A stretch of 23,795 bases of DNA from JAJDYQ01 sp942491945 (GCA_942491945.1 CALODD010000110.1:1-23795), one strand, 5' to 3'; counted from the first letter of the stretch, positions 14,364 through 23,404 are shown. Notes: generated from the letters alone by a model not told the origin. A program made the numbers and translations.

Positions 14364-14960
14364 TTAATGACCATGTGAACTATTTTGTTTATGGTCTCGG
14401 GTATCCGAAGCCTCGTTAGGGAACCCACCATGAAATTCCTGGTGTACATACGACAACACTTCCCAACGCTGCTGTTCAGATAACACTGATTTGAATGGAG
14501 GCATGGCAGACTTTTGGGAACGGAACGGTTCAACAACACCGCCTTCCGATATCCGCCAAAACAGGTAACCATCCCCTTGTCCTGGTGCACTATGGAAATG
14601 ATTGGTTAAGTCTGCCGGTGCATGCTCAAGTGCTGTTCCAGCTGGTCCATCTCCTTTCCCACTGTCTCCATGGCAAGATGCGCAGTATTGCTGATAAAGC
14701 GCCTTTCCATTTTGTGCTGTAACCTGATCATTCCATTGGCCAAATGTCTTTACGGCATAATCTGCTGGAGGTTCTACCCATTGATCATGGCGGTGTGCGT
14801 CCCCATGGCCATCATGATGTGAAGACATACTGCTGGCACTATGATGTTCCATCTCTTTTTCATGCTGGTGATTATCTTTACCACCGGCAATCGCTATACC
14901 TGATATAAGTAAAGCCATCGCCGGTACTGTCATTAGTAAATTAGTCTTTTTGACTATCAT
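14364..14960 (-). CDS. Periplasmic cytochrome c with His-rich N-terminal region
   Basis: This is a protein of about 198 residues. The ATG at 14960 has GGAG six bases upstream. A signal peptide ends near residue 25. Residues 30-58 are very rich in His with Met and Ser (HQHEKEMEHH, then SSHHDGHGDAHRHD), a probable copper-binding segment. The class I haem domain has CASCH at 93-97 and axial Met153 in SAMPPFKSVLS. The C-terminus carries another His pair (SSHGH). It lies between copB and the DUF411 gene in the same operon. It may accept electrons from the multicopper oxidase system or feed a terminal oxidase; this is inference. Confidence 0.9.
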   Translation of the reverse strand: MIVKKTNLLMTVPAMALLISGIAIAGGKDNHQHEKEMEHHSASSMSSHHDGHGDAHRHDQWVEPPADYAVKTFGQWNDQVTAQNGKALYQQYCASCHGDSGKGDGPAGTALEHAPADLTNHFHSAPGQGDGYLFWRISEGGVVEPFRSQKSAMPPFKSVLSEQQRWEVLSYVHQEFHGGFPNEASDTRDHKQNSSHGH

Positions 14961-14981
14961 TGTTTTCTCCATTAATTTAAG

Positions 14982-15011
14982 TAAGTACTGGTTCCTGCGA
15001 ACCAGTACTTA
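14982..15011. repeat. Perfect 13-base-pair stem-loop between copB and the cytochrome c gene
   Basis: TAAGTACTGGTTC (14982-14994) and its exact inverse GAACCAGTACTTA (14999-15011) are separated by a four-base loop CTGC. It sits in the 59-base gap between the copB stop and the cytochrome c start. No T-run follows on the minus strand, so it is more likely an RNA-stability or partial attenuator hairpin than a simple terminator. Confidence 0.7.
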
Positions 15012-15019
15012 TTAACGAT

Positions 15020-15721
15020 CTAGAACCAGGCACGTATGCCTGCAACGATTTGTCGATCGCTTGTTCCCCCACCTCCAGCTTTAGCAAAGTCTGCTGTATC
15101 ACCATATTTCTTGGTCCAGTTGATGCCTATATACGGAGCGAATTCACGTTTGACTTCATAGCGTAGACGTAAGCCAATTTCGGAGCTCGATAGACCGGAA
15201 CCAATATCAGCAGCGCGATCATCTTTTCCGTAAAAATCAAAGGAAGCTTCTGGAGACAGAACAAGTTTTTGAGTCAACATCATTTCGTACTCGGCTCCGA
15301 GTCGAAATGCAGTTTGTCCAGACTTTCCTATGAACGCAGCAGCATCGATTTCAAAATAGTAAGGAGCAAGACCATGGAGCCCGATAGCCAACCAATCCTG
15401 TGTTGGTTTTGGGCGAGAGTTATGACGCCAGCCAATTTGGAAGTCCCAGTACGGTGCAATCGCTTTGCTGTACAAGAACTGCAATTCAGATTCATGTGTT
15501 TTGCCGCCTTCTTGTTCTACATCCGCCTTAATCCATAGCTTATGCAGATCTTTACCAATCCAGCCTTGAGCTTCCAGGACGGTTTGGTTTGGACCATCCG
15601 TCTCTCGCACCTCCAACTGATTGATCATCACTTTGGTGAGCAATGGATCATCACCACGGCCGCCAGCATGAACATTGATAGAGACCAGTACGAATAATGT
15701 AGTAATAAGTAGTTTCTTCAT
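15020..15721 (-). CDS. copB: CopB/PcoB outer-membrane copper resistance protein
   Basis: This 233-residue protein starts at the ATG at 15721, which has AGGAG six bases upstream (a second ATG two codons earlier overlaps that site). A signal peptide ends near HAGG. The mature part is a beta-barrel of the CopB type: LEAQGWIGKDLHKLWIKADVEQEGG, then ELQFLYSKAIAPYWDFQIGWRH and QDWLAIGLHGLAPYYFEIDA, and a last strand ending in an aromatic residue (IVAGIRAWF), as expected for BAM insertion. Many CopB proteins have a long Met/His-rich N-terminal extension; it is absent here. The start lies 10 bases after the copA stop. It is thought to bind or export excess copper at the outer membrane. Confidence 0.93.
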   Translation of the reverse strand: MKKLLITTLFVLVSINVHAGGRGDDPLLTKVMINQLEVRETDGPNQTVLEAQGWIGKDLHKLWIKADVEQEGGKTHESELQFLYSKAIAPYWDFQIGWRHNSRPKPTQDWLAIGLHGLAPYYFEIDAAAFIGKSGQTAFRLGAEYEMMLTQKLVLSPEASFDFYGKDDRAADIGSGLSSSEIGLRLRYEVKREFAPYIGINWTKKYGDTADFAKAGGGGTSDRQIVAGIRAWF

Positions 15722-15730
15722 GATCATCTC

Positions 15731-17720
15731 CTAGCTGACTTCTACTTTTCTAAACATGCCGAGCATGTGAAAGAAAAGATGACAGTGAAATGCCCACCCA
15801 CCCATTGCGTCAGCAGTGACTAAGTAGCTGAGTCGTGCACCAGGCTGAACGATGGTCGTGTGCTTACGTGGGATGTAATCTGGATCACCTGTTTCTAGAT
15901 CACTCCACATGCCATGTAGGTGCATCGGGTGGTTCATCATGGTGTCGTTAACGAAATTAATTCGTAACCGTTCGCCATACTTGAATTTGAGCGGCTCTGC
16001 ATCAGCGAACTTCACGCCGTTCATCGACCACATATAGCGACTCATATTTCCAGTTAGATGCAGGTCTATTTCGCGCTCTGGCTCACGAGGGTCTGGCGTT
16101 TTATAGAGATTTTTTAAATCGGCATAAGTTAGTACTCGCCGCCCATTACCGCGTAACCCAATACCTGGATCATCTATCAGGTACTGTGGTACATCTGCGC
16201 GCATATCGATATGTGGCCCATATTCCGTATCAGCATGCGTAATAGGACGGTTACTGCCATAACCCGCTTTTCCGTTTCCATACGGCAGTTTTGGTTTAGC
16301 ACTCATACCTCCCATGCCCCCCATGTTGTGCTTGCTGTGGTCCATGCCACCCATGTTGTGCTTGCTATGGTCCATGCCACCCATGTTGTGCTTGCTTGCT
16401 ATGGTCCATGCCACCCATGTTGTGCTTGCTATGGTCCATGCCACCCATGTTGTGCTTGCTATCCATGCCACTCATGTTGTGCTTGCTATGGTCCATGCCA
16501 CCCATGCTCTGCTTGCCGTGATCCATACCACCCATGTTATGGCCACTATGATCCATACCTTCCATGCTCATACCCATGTCGCCGTGTCCAAGGATTGGCG
16601 CAGCGTCCATCGGTGGAGGTGATGCTTTCATGGCGATATTGGGTGTCAGTGTTCCGGCAGAGAACCCACTGCGATCTATTGTTTGAGCAAAGATGCTGTA
16701 GGCTTGCTCGCTGCTGGGTTCAACGATTACATCGTAAGTTTCAGCAACGCCGATTCGAAACTCATCTACAGATACGGGTTGAACATTTTGCCCATCAGCA
16801 GCAACCACAGTCATCTTTAACCCTGGGATGCGAATATCGAAGAACGTCATCGCTGCCGCATTGATAAAACGAAGCCGTATTTTTTCACCACGTTTGAAAA
16901 GGCCTGCCCAGTTATCTTCGGGTGTATGGCCATTCATCAGATAGGTATAGGTATACCCAGTTACATCAGAGATATCGCGGTCAGACATACGCATTTCATT
17001 CCACATGCCACGATCAGACCAGAAACCATCCCATCCCTTTTCTCCTACTTCATTCATGGCATCGAAAATGGTGCGTTCACGAAAGTTGTAGTAGTGAGAT
17101 AGCTTTTTCAGCTTCGCATAAATATTGTTTGGATCTTCATCGCTCCAGTCAGATAGCACGACGGCATAGTCTCTGTCATAACTGACGGGATCAGGTTCTT
17201 TAGGATCGATAATGATGGCACCGTAAGCGCCTGTTGGTTCCTGAAAGCCTGAGTGGCTGTGATACCAGTAGGTACCACTTTGAATGATTGGAAAACGATA
17301 AGTGAATGTTTCACCGGGTTTAATACCTGAAAAACCATCGCTGATATTCGGTACGCCATCCTGACCACTTGGTAAGATCAGACCATGCCAATGGATTGAT
17401 GTGTCTTCTGCTAAGTGATTAGTAACATTGATTGTTACTTCCTCACCCTCTTTCCAACGTAATGTTGGCGCTGGAACTGTGCCATTAATTGCAGTCGCAA
17501 ATCGATCCTGACCTGTAAAGTTAACCTTTGTAGGGCTGTAGGTTAAATCGAATCGATTGCCCTGAAGTGTTTTTGCTTCCTGCTTCGATCGCATGGCTGC
17601 AACCAGGCTAGTCGGTGCAGCGCCCATACCTAACAGAGCACTACCTGCGGCTACCCCTTGTACAAAACGACGACGAGACAACGAGATTCCCTCACTCTGA
17701 GGGAGAAATAAACGTTTCAT
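15731..17720 (-). pseudogene. copA: CopA/PcoA-type multicopper oxidase, split by a 4-base frameshift in its repeats
   Basis: This periplasmic copper oxidase has a Tat signal (SRRRFVQG at 16-23), HWHG at 110-113, YWYHSHSG around 152-158, and late HPMHLHG and HCHLFFHML copper motifs. The start at 17720 has AAAGGA upstream; a longer frame from a TTG at 17759 is less likely. Reading runs in frame through eight 30-base repeats (MDHSKHNMGG type) and then shifts at 16391-16400, where TTGC is duplicated. It would stop soon after, losing the C-terminal copper cluster and thus activity. Deleting four bases restores 661 codons exactly, consistent with a recent slip. It is either a real null or phase-variable allele or a sequencing or assembly error in the repeat. 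Confidence 0.88.
16309..16556 (-). repeat. Tandem 30-base repeats encoding MDHSKHNMGG units inside copA
   Basis: Eight tandem units are visible, encoding MDHSGHNMGG, MDHGKQSMGG, MDHSKHNMSG, a nine-residue MDSKHNMGG, and then MDHSKHNMGG-type copies. Unit six carries a four-base TTGC duplication (16391-16400) that shifts the frame, and unit four is three bases short. The Met and His of each unit are likely Cu(I)/Cu(II) ligands. Such tracts are prone to slippage and recombination. Confidence 0.9.
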
Positions 17721-17786
17721 GTATGAAATTCCTTTGTCACAGGCCTCCGCGATGCGCAATAGGCCTAAAAAACTAAAAATTAGACG

Positions 17787-17804
17787 GATCTCGGGTACGA
17801 GATC
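17787..17804 (-). terminator. Hairpin between copL-like gene and copA (terminator or attenuator)
   Basis: GATCTCG and CGAGATC form a perfect seven-base stem around a four-base loop. On the minus strand it is followed within about six bases by a T-rich stretch (TAATTTTTAGTTTTTTAG), which fits intrinsic termination. It lies 20 bases after the CopL-like stop and about 67 bases before the CopA start, so it may limit read-through into copA. Confidence 0.6.
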
Positions 17805-17824
17805 ACATTTTGACTAGAAAGGAA

Positions 17825-18187
17825 TTAAACCCTTGGGGGGCGGTATAGAGAGGTTGGGTAGCTGACTATCTGCAGAGAATGAATCCCATTAATGCGGCTG
17901 TCCGCAAGGTGCGGAAGTGTAATACCGGGATTAGTGTTCATTGAAAACACGGGGGTTGCACACATCGTATGTGAGCATTTCCCTTGAGTGCATGGTTCAT
18001 GCTGCTGATTATCGTCTGTATGATTACCATGCTGGTCTTGATGTTGAATACCCTGAGCATTCATGTCCATGGTGCACTGTGCATGTCCCTGTGAGCCCAT
18101 AGCCGCCGCAAAGACAGCTTCAAGCGGACTGGCAAAAAGCAGCACCACCAACAAAATCGACAAACTTTTTTTAACGTTACTCAACAT
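17825..18187 (-). CDS. copL: CopL-like small secreted His/Cys-containing protein
   Basis: This 120-residue protein has a signal peptide (residues 1-28, ending near AVFAAA). The central part is rich in His, Cys, Met and Gln (HAQCTMDMNAQG, then HQDQHGNHTDDNQQHEPCTQGKCSHTMC), which fits copper binding. Its position first in the operon, directly before copA, and its size and composition resemble CopL proteins of xanthomonads, which are required for copper-induced copAB expression. Sequence identity to CopL is not obvious by eye, so the symbol is tentative. A TAAAAT -10-like element lies at 18204-18209. No CopRS or other regulator gene is adjacent. Confidence 0.6.
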   Translation of the reverse strand: MLSNVKKSLSILLVVLLFASPLEAVFAAAMGSQGHAQCTMDMNAQGIQHQDQHGNHTDDNQQHEPCTQGKCSHTMCATPVFSMNTNPGITLPHLADSRINGIHSLQIVSYPTSLYRPPRV

Positions 18188-18295
18188 ATCTACCGTTAAG
18201 GATATTTTAGCTCAACAAAAATAGCAATAAGCGTTAGGTGCATCGTTTACCAAAAGGTTCAATTTATCGAGAATACCGATGCAGAGTATACGTGA
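18188..18295. other. Junction between transposition genes and copper cargo
   Basis: This 108-base gap lies between the TnsC stop and the CopL-like start. It contains a TAAAAT -10-like element at 18204-18209 for the cargo operon; no good -35 is at normal spacing. I see no terminal repeat, attachment site or hairpin terminator after tnsC, so transcription from the transposition operon could run into the cargo. Confidence 0.35.
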
Positions 18296-19255
18296 CTAAT
18301 TATAGGTTACACCCAGCATACTGCCACCGTATTGTAGAAAAGCTTTCTTCACGACATCTTCATTAAGCTTTAAGGACTTCGAGTCGTTATCCGATAAATC
18401 CCCCAGTAACCCTATAAGCCCTGGCCATGCGACCTGCATTGGGCATTCATCAAACGGAATACCACCGGTTTTCTCATGACGTGCCGCCAGGATTCCATCC
18501 CATATGGTCTCTTTATTATCCGTAAGTCTAAATCCGGCTTTATAGGCTTTACCGACGGCAAGCTGTGTATAGGATTGTTCTGATGTTTCATCTGCAGGCA
18601 CGCAAGAATCAAGTGCCTCTAGTAATCTATCGATATCGTCAATACCTTCAACACCTCTGAAATGAAATGTTTCTTGCATAAAACGGCCGACCGAAGGCCA
18701 TTGCAATGCCCCTCTTAAGACTGCAGGAGTATCTTTAAGCTCTTGTTGACCAACTAAAATAACCAATGGTCGAATATCCCGATTAATGAGCTGGGTATGT
18801 ATATCGATGATCCATGCATACTGAGATTCTACTAACCATTGCGCATCATCGATAAAAATAATCACATCGTTGCTATGATTATGATGACAACTCGCTACGA
18901 TAGAATTTATCAGGTTTCTACGTTTGGTCTGAGCATTTCCAGCACTCGGGTCGATATGACGTATATCTTCCAGACAATGTTCAAAAAATGTATTGATAGT
19001 TGTTCCCCTACCTTCCACTGTTGTAAAGATAAAACAGGGCCAGTTTAATTTTAGGTAGTCTTGTAGAGTCTGGCTGATTAACGTAATTGCACTGCTTTTA
19101 CCTGCACGCGAGAACCCATATACCATCCCACCGGGAACTCCGTTCATAATCCATTGAGCTATAGTGTTGAGTAGCTCTATTGTTGATATAGTGGGTACAA
19201 GATCTCTGCGATATTTAAACGGACTAAACGCATCTTTATCCATTATCGATTTCAT
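18296..19255 (-). CDS. TnsC/TniB-like AAA+ transposition regulator ATPase
   Basis: This 319-residue protein carries a Walker A (GFSRAGKSS, 47-55) and a Walker B (VIIFIDDAQWL, with Asp136-Asp137), as in TniB/TnsC AAA+ regulators. In Tn7-like systems this ATPase joins the transposase to the target-selection protein and provides target immunity. It is shorter than Tn7 TnsC (about 555 residues) and close in length to TniB of Tn5053-type elements. It starts about 15 bases after the TnsB stop and is the last gene of the transposition operon. No TnsD/TniQ gene follows; the copper cargo begins directly. No frameshift is visible, so it may still be functional. Confidence 0.9.
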   Translation of the reverse strand: MKSIMDKDAFSPFKYRRDLVPTISTIELLNTIAQWIMNGVPGGMVYGFSRAGKSSAITLISQTLQDYLKLNWPCFIFTTVEGRGTTINTFFEHCLEDIRHIDPSAGNAQTKRRNLINSIVASCHHNHSNDVIIFIDDAQWLVESQYAWIIDIHTQLINRDIRPLVILVGQQELKDTPAVLRGALQWPSVGRFMQETFHFRGVEGIDDIDRLLEALDSCVPADETSEQSYTQLAVGKAYKAGFRLTDNKETIWDGILAARHEKTGGIPFDECPMQVAWPGLIGLLGDLSDNDSKSLKLNEDVVKKAFLQYGGSMLGVTYN

Positions 19256-19269
19256 GATAAATCTCGCAG

Positions 19270-21240
19270 CTATCGCGCCCTATTTTTGCTGGCTCTAACA
19301 TTATTCATTTCAATCCAATGATTTTTATTTGGCTTAAAATCATCATTAGAAGGCGTATGTCGTTGTGTTTTAATGGGTGCTTCAATAGTGCCTTTTTCAG
19401 TATTCCCAGGTTTCTCTTCCATAACTCGCTTCATTTCCTTCGCTGTTCTTGCAGAGCTTTCCATGTTTGAAGCCAGATGATGTTCATAAGAGATAATGGC
19501 ATCTCTTCCAAGATGGAACTCCCCTCGCCTTGTCTGAACGATTATTTTCTTTCGTGTCCGGTCTGAATGCGGCTTGTGCCATGGCGGCTGTGCTAAGAAC
19601 TTTCCGAGTAGTTCCCCTGACTTGTTGAGAATAACTGGCGCAAAAGCTACATTCTCTCGGTCTAACATCATAGTGGCTGATTCACCGATTAAGCCCCATG
19701 CACCATGTAATGACTTATGTTTGTAAATGGCGCTTTCCCACTGGATATAGGGATGAACACGATTTTTCTTTGATCCTCTAATTGTTACTTCTATCGGGTC
19801 AATCAGAAATGGTAAGTGTTCTCTGAGTGCTGGCTTAACAGCGGTGATTATCTGGGGTTCAGTTAAATGATAGTTTTCCAGATAATTTAGAGGGCTATCA
19901 TTGTACAGTGGCGCGCTTCGGGTTTGATGGATATTCATTGTCGCAATCACGACATCTAACACCTGCTCTATTTCATCAAAACTAATTTTATGTTTCTTGG
20001 CATAACTCCCAGGATTATGACGTTTGGGGTCTCTAGGGTTTGAGCCAGTAGAAGAACCTAAGCGGTGCCATCCTAATGATTCGAGTTTTTTAAATAGCCT
20101 CTCAATAACGGACCTAACTGTGGGTACTCCAACTTTACCCAAACCTATAGCACAACCGATGGTTTCAGATAATTTACGCTTGTTCCAGGGTGACAAATGA
20201 ATGTTATCATTATCAAGTTTAATCAGTCTGAATTTACGCCATGCACACGACTCAATGACGCCTGAGGGCAGCCCTGACCCTTCAGGGTAAAAGAGCCCAG
20301 GTATCGTCAGATCCATGGGCTTCCATGGGATGAGCGAATTTTTCATGCATTGGAGAAAGTCTTCACTGGTAGATTTGGCATTTAAACTTAAGTGGTACCC
20401 TAGAATAGATCGGGAAGCGACATCGATAATGACGTATAGCCAACATCTCGTGATTAATATCGGTTTGATTATTCCTTCCAGTGTTTCAATCAAAACCACC
20501 ATCATTAAATCCATATAATGAGCATCACACTCTACTGTTACGAATGGGCGAGTTTCCCGATCTCGTGCTTCATCAGGTTCTTTTGTTTGATTCGCCAGTG
20601 ACTGATTTAAAGAATCTTTGCCACCATAAGCATAAGCAGCCTCTTCTTCATACTCTTTATCGATACGTTTAATCTCGCCTCGAAGCCCTGACATACCTTT
20701 TGAATCAAGACACCGAGGGTATTCGTGTTGCATAACACCGTTGCTGGCACAGATTTCATCGAACCACTCCACTAGGCGTTTTTCCGTTTCATGACCACCT
20801 TCGGTTTTAATGAGTAACTGCTTATCATCTTCATCTAGGACATAGACTTTCTTTGACAATACGAGTGCTCTAATCTGTTCTCTGATCTTAGGGTATTCAT
20901 CGAGAAATTTAGTGAATTTTCCCGCATAGCCCAGTTCGGAATCTGAGGTGCGTTCGTAGTCTTTTATGTGGAGATGCTTTCGTAGTGCCGCGAACCCCAA
21001 AGGGATACCATCTGGGTCTAGCTCAAGACAACGATTAATGACTTTGTAGCAGTTTTGGTACGTCATATCATATTTCGATGCAATGTCACTTAATCCCCCT
21101 TTTTCGTAAAACTCCAGTATTATATTTTTATAGGTGTTGTAACGTTCCAGCTCTTCATCAGGTACTGTAATATCAATCCAGTTATGAGGATTTCGCCAGT
21201 GCGGGTCTTTAATCTTGTTGAATATGACCCACTTAGGCAT
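19270..21240 (-). CDS. TnsB/TniA-like DDE transposase
   Basis: This 656-residue transposase has an N-terminal helical DNA-binding region (residues 30-110), then an rve integrase core. The likely catalytic triad is Asp239 (VECDAHYMD), Asp345 (KLDNDNIH) and Glu380 (VRSVIERLFKKLE). The Asp-Glu spacing of 35 is the classic D35E form. A Mu-type C-terminal beta-barrel region follows (IEVTIRGSKKNRVHPYIQW), and then a basic, Pro/Thr-rich tail probably for TnsC contact. It overlaps the TnsA gene by eight bases and precedes TnsC, as in Tn7. TnsB joins the 3' transposon ends to the target. The reading frame is intact. Confidence 0.92.
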   Translation of the reverse strand: MPKWVIFNKIKDPHWRNPHNWIDITVPDEELERYNTYKNIILEFYEKGGLSDIASKYDMTYQNCYKVINRCLELDPDGIPLGFAALRKHLHIKDYERTSDSELGYAGKFTKFLDEYPKIREQIRALVLSKKVYVLDEDDKQLLIKTEGGHETEKRLVEWFDEICASNGVMQHEYPRCLDSKGMSGLRGEIKRIDKEYEEEAAYAYGGKDSLNQSLANQTKEPDEARDRETRPFVTVECDAHYMDLMMVVLIETLEGIIKPILITRCWLYVIIDVASRSILGYHLSLNAKSTSEDFLQCMKNSLIPWKPMDLTIPGLFYPEGSGLPSGVIESCAWRKFRLIKLDNDNIHLSPWNKRKLSETIGCAIGLGKVGVPTVRSVIERLFKKLESLGWHRLGSSTGSNPRDPKRHNPGSYAKKHKISFDEIEQVLDVVIATMNIHQTRSAPLYNDSPLNYLENYHLTEPQIITAVKPALREHLPFLIDPIEVTIRGSKKNRVHPYIQWESAIYKHKSLHGAWGLIGESATMMLDRENVAFAPVILNKSGELLGKFLAQPPWHKPHSDRTRKKIIVQTRRGEFHLGRDAIISYEHHLASNMESSARTAKEMKRVMEEKPGNTEKGTIEAPIKTQRHTPSNDDFKPNKNHWIEMNNVRASKNRAR

Positions 21241-21922
21241 GACATTTCCTCAATGGTGTTTCAAGCGTAACGTGACGATTTCTTAGTTGTGCGTCAATCC
21301 GACCAGAATGTAGTAATCGCACAATCGAAGCTTGAACATCCTCGACTGAATATTGATAGAATGTTCTAACAATATCCCGCCAGGAGCGACTGCCTTCGTC
21401 ATCAAGTGAATCAAATATACGGTCTTCAAGTTCTTTATTGATCGGAGGCGATGAAGGACCAACCATCCGTAGCAACTCAAGCCAGTTATCAATAAAAACT
21501 TTATCTTTATCTAGTTCAATCTCCGTAATAAATCGTACGTCTGCTTCGTGAATTAACGCCCACTTCTCGATTAGATCCCATTTGTTCGGAACCAGTTCGC
21601 CCTTTTCATTACTTATAAGTAGGTCACTGCCTTTGACCTCCCAGTATATTTCTTGACTATTTACATGCCTTGTCCATAAATCAAAGGTGTAGATAAGTTT
21701 CTTTCCATTCACACGCTCATTAATCTTATAAGGTTGATGGCATAAATAACCAATATGTGGGCTCCCTTCTTCTCGTCCCCAAAAACGCCATTCGAGTTCG
21801 CTTTCAAATTCAACGTAGTCACCACGTTTTATACTGTAATCAAAAAAATAATTGTTTCTGATCTGCCTGTGTTTGGGAATTGGCATAGGCGCTGGGGAAT
21901 GTAAATCAGACACCATTGACAT
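21233..21922 (-). CDS. TnsA-like endonuclease
   Basis: This 229-residue protein is the 5'-strand-cutting subunit of a heteromeric Tn7-type transposase. The ATG at 21922 is preceded by AGGA at seven bases. The catalytic restriction-endonuclease-like signature is visible: Glu residues in VEFESELEW (about 38-44), then TFDLW (Asp81) and YWEVKGSD (Glu95-x-Lys97). A C-terminal winged-helix-like region (residues 140-225, RSWRDIVRTFYQYSVEDVQASIVRLL) would contact TnsC. It begins ten bases after the recombinase fragment's stop and overlaps TnsB by eight bases. With TnsA and TnsB both present, cut-and-paste transposition is expected. Confidence 0.88.
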   Translation of the reverse strand: MSMVSDLHSPAPMPIPKHRQIRNNYFFDYSIKRGDYVEFESELEWRFWGREEGSPHIGYLCHQPYKINERVNGKKLIYTFDLWTRHVNSQEIYWEVKGSDLLISNEKGELVPNKWDLIEKWALIHEADVRFITEIELDKDKVFIDNWLELLRMVGPSSPPINKELEDRIFDSLDDEGSRSWRDIVRTFYQYSVEDVQASIVRLLHSGRIDAQLRNRHVTLETPLRKCHA

Positions 21923-21931
21923 CACCTATTC

Positions 21932-22397
21932 CTAACGATCCTCAATTCGAGCTAGTCTTAGTATGTCTATACTCAATCCACCAGGACCGTTGTACTCGTA
22001 TAAAGACTGGACATTCTTAAGATGTGCCATCTTCATGATTCCGAAGATGCCAATACCATGCTTTTCTAGAGCAGACATAGCGCATCTACGAATCTTGGAA
22101 ATCGAGATGCTGTCAATTTCCAATGGGAGCTTTTTAATGGTATTACGCAGTTGACTGGCAACCTGGCTGACGGTTAAGTGCTGACCCCTAGAAGTATTCT
22201 TTCTTTTCATTAGTGGTGACACTGAAAAGAGATTGCCTTCATCAATACCGGTGCTTTTCAACCAGTCAAGAAGATAATTTAACGTACTAGGTGGTATGTA
22301 GGCACCTTTGGCTTCCCAATTCTTAGGGTTTTTAGGAGGGGCGATATAAGCAATGTTATCACTGTACGTCGTCAAAGCATCCGGACAGATGTTGGCC
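21932..22397 (-). pseudogene. Tyrosine recombinase, C-terminal catalytic part, 5' truncated by IS
   Basis: The frame stays open from the inferred IS border at 22397 to the stop at 21932; a TTG at 22375 is the only start-like codon, so it is a fragment. The C-terminal half matches phage-integrase folds: SISKIRRCAMSALEKHGIGI in the place of the HxxR box (His replaced by Ser, Arg kept), then MAHLKNVQSLYEY with the second His and the nucleophile-position Tyr. The first catalytic Arg region is missing. It lies ten bases upstream of the TnsA gene and would be co-transcribed with it. A tyrosine recombinase next to TnsABC is unusual and may reflect a second integration or target function. Confidence 0.75.
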
Positions 22398-22423
22398 TGA
22401 AGTTAAGAGACAGATCAGCTCAT

Positions 22424-23404
22424 CTATTGGGTTAAATTGTACTGCCTATCGTAATACATTTTCCGTCGTTGGATCATCGTATTTAATTTGATCTGTTGAC
22501 GTTGTTCCAGAATGTCCTGATCCCTTCCATAAAACACATCCGCTGGAGTCAGGTTATTTAACGATTCATGATACCGTTCATGGTTGTAGTAATTGATAAA
22601 TCGCTGCAGATGCTCTTGTAGTTCATTGGGCAGATAATAGTGATTAAGCAGGATCTGATTCTTCATAGATCGATGCCAACGCTCAATTTTGCCTTGCGTC
22701 TGCGGATGGTACGGCGCACCACGGGTATGCGTCATGCCTTGCTTCTCCAGATAACCGGATAACTCGCCGGATAGATAGCAGGGTTGGTGTCAGAAAGCAA
22801 TCTAGGTTTATGTTTCACCTTGACTTGATCTAATCCAGTAAAGGCCAAGGCATCATCCAGCGTATCTTGCACATCAGTAGCACTCATGCTGCTACACAGA
22901 CGCCACGCAACGATGTATCGAGAGTAGTCATCCAGGATAGTGGACAGGTAATACCAGCCCCAGCCGATGATCTTGAAGTAGGTGAAGTCCGTCTGCCACA
23001 GTTCATTAACACGGCGGGAACTGATCACTGGCCTGCATCAGGATATACGCTGGACTCGTGATCAGGTCTTCGGCCTTGAGAATGCGGTATACCGTCGATT
23101 CTGAGACGAAGTAGCTCTCCTGATCTGTGTAACTGACAGCAACCTCACGAGGCGAGAGTGCCGGTTGATCCAGTGCGAGCTCAATGACCGCATCCCTATG
23201 TGCTTGTGGCACACGATTCCAGGCGGCCAGTGCGGATGGCTTCCTGTCTTCCAGTCCATCAATGCCGTCGTCCTGATAGCGTTTGAGCCAGTGGTAGAAA
23301 GCGGACTTACCGACACCCAAGCGCCGTAACGTTTGTCTGACCGGTAGATTGGATTCTTCAACGGTACGGATAATCTCGTACTTCTCTGCTGCCGAATGCC
23401 TCAT
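22424..23404 (-). pseudogene. IS3-type orfB transposase, two frameshifts
   Basis: The N-terminal part (from the ATG at 23404, helix-turn-helix around AFYHWLKRYQDDG) breaks at about 23030. Here an 11-base deletion relative to the left copy removes the end of the QASDQF stretch. The catalytic core resumes in another frame (RRVNELWQTDFTYFK) and breaks again near 22785, where one base is lost in the SDNGP motif. The last part (GAPYHPQTQGKIERWHRS and FINYYNHERYHESL) runs to the stop at 22424. This copy retains the C-terminus that the left copy has lost. It is non-functional without repair. Confidence 0.88.

Noticed and set aside
16309..16556. CRISPR array
   Set aside because: The regular 30-base repeats have no unique spacers and lie in frame inside copA, so they are coding tandem repeats.
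16211..16864. Plus-strand frames rich in Cys, His and Pro across the CopA repeats
   Set aside because: These are antisense shadows of the MDHSKHNMGG repeat tract. The minus strand carries the multicopper oxidase motifs on both sides.
22376..22423. Tn7-like right end with TnsB-binding repeats
   Set aside because: No repeated 20-22 base motif is visible there. The sequence fits the IS terminus and recombinase coding sequence instead.
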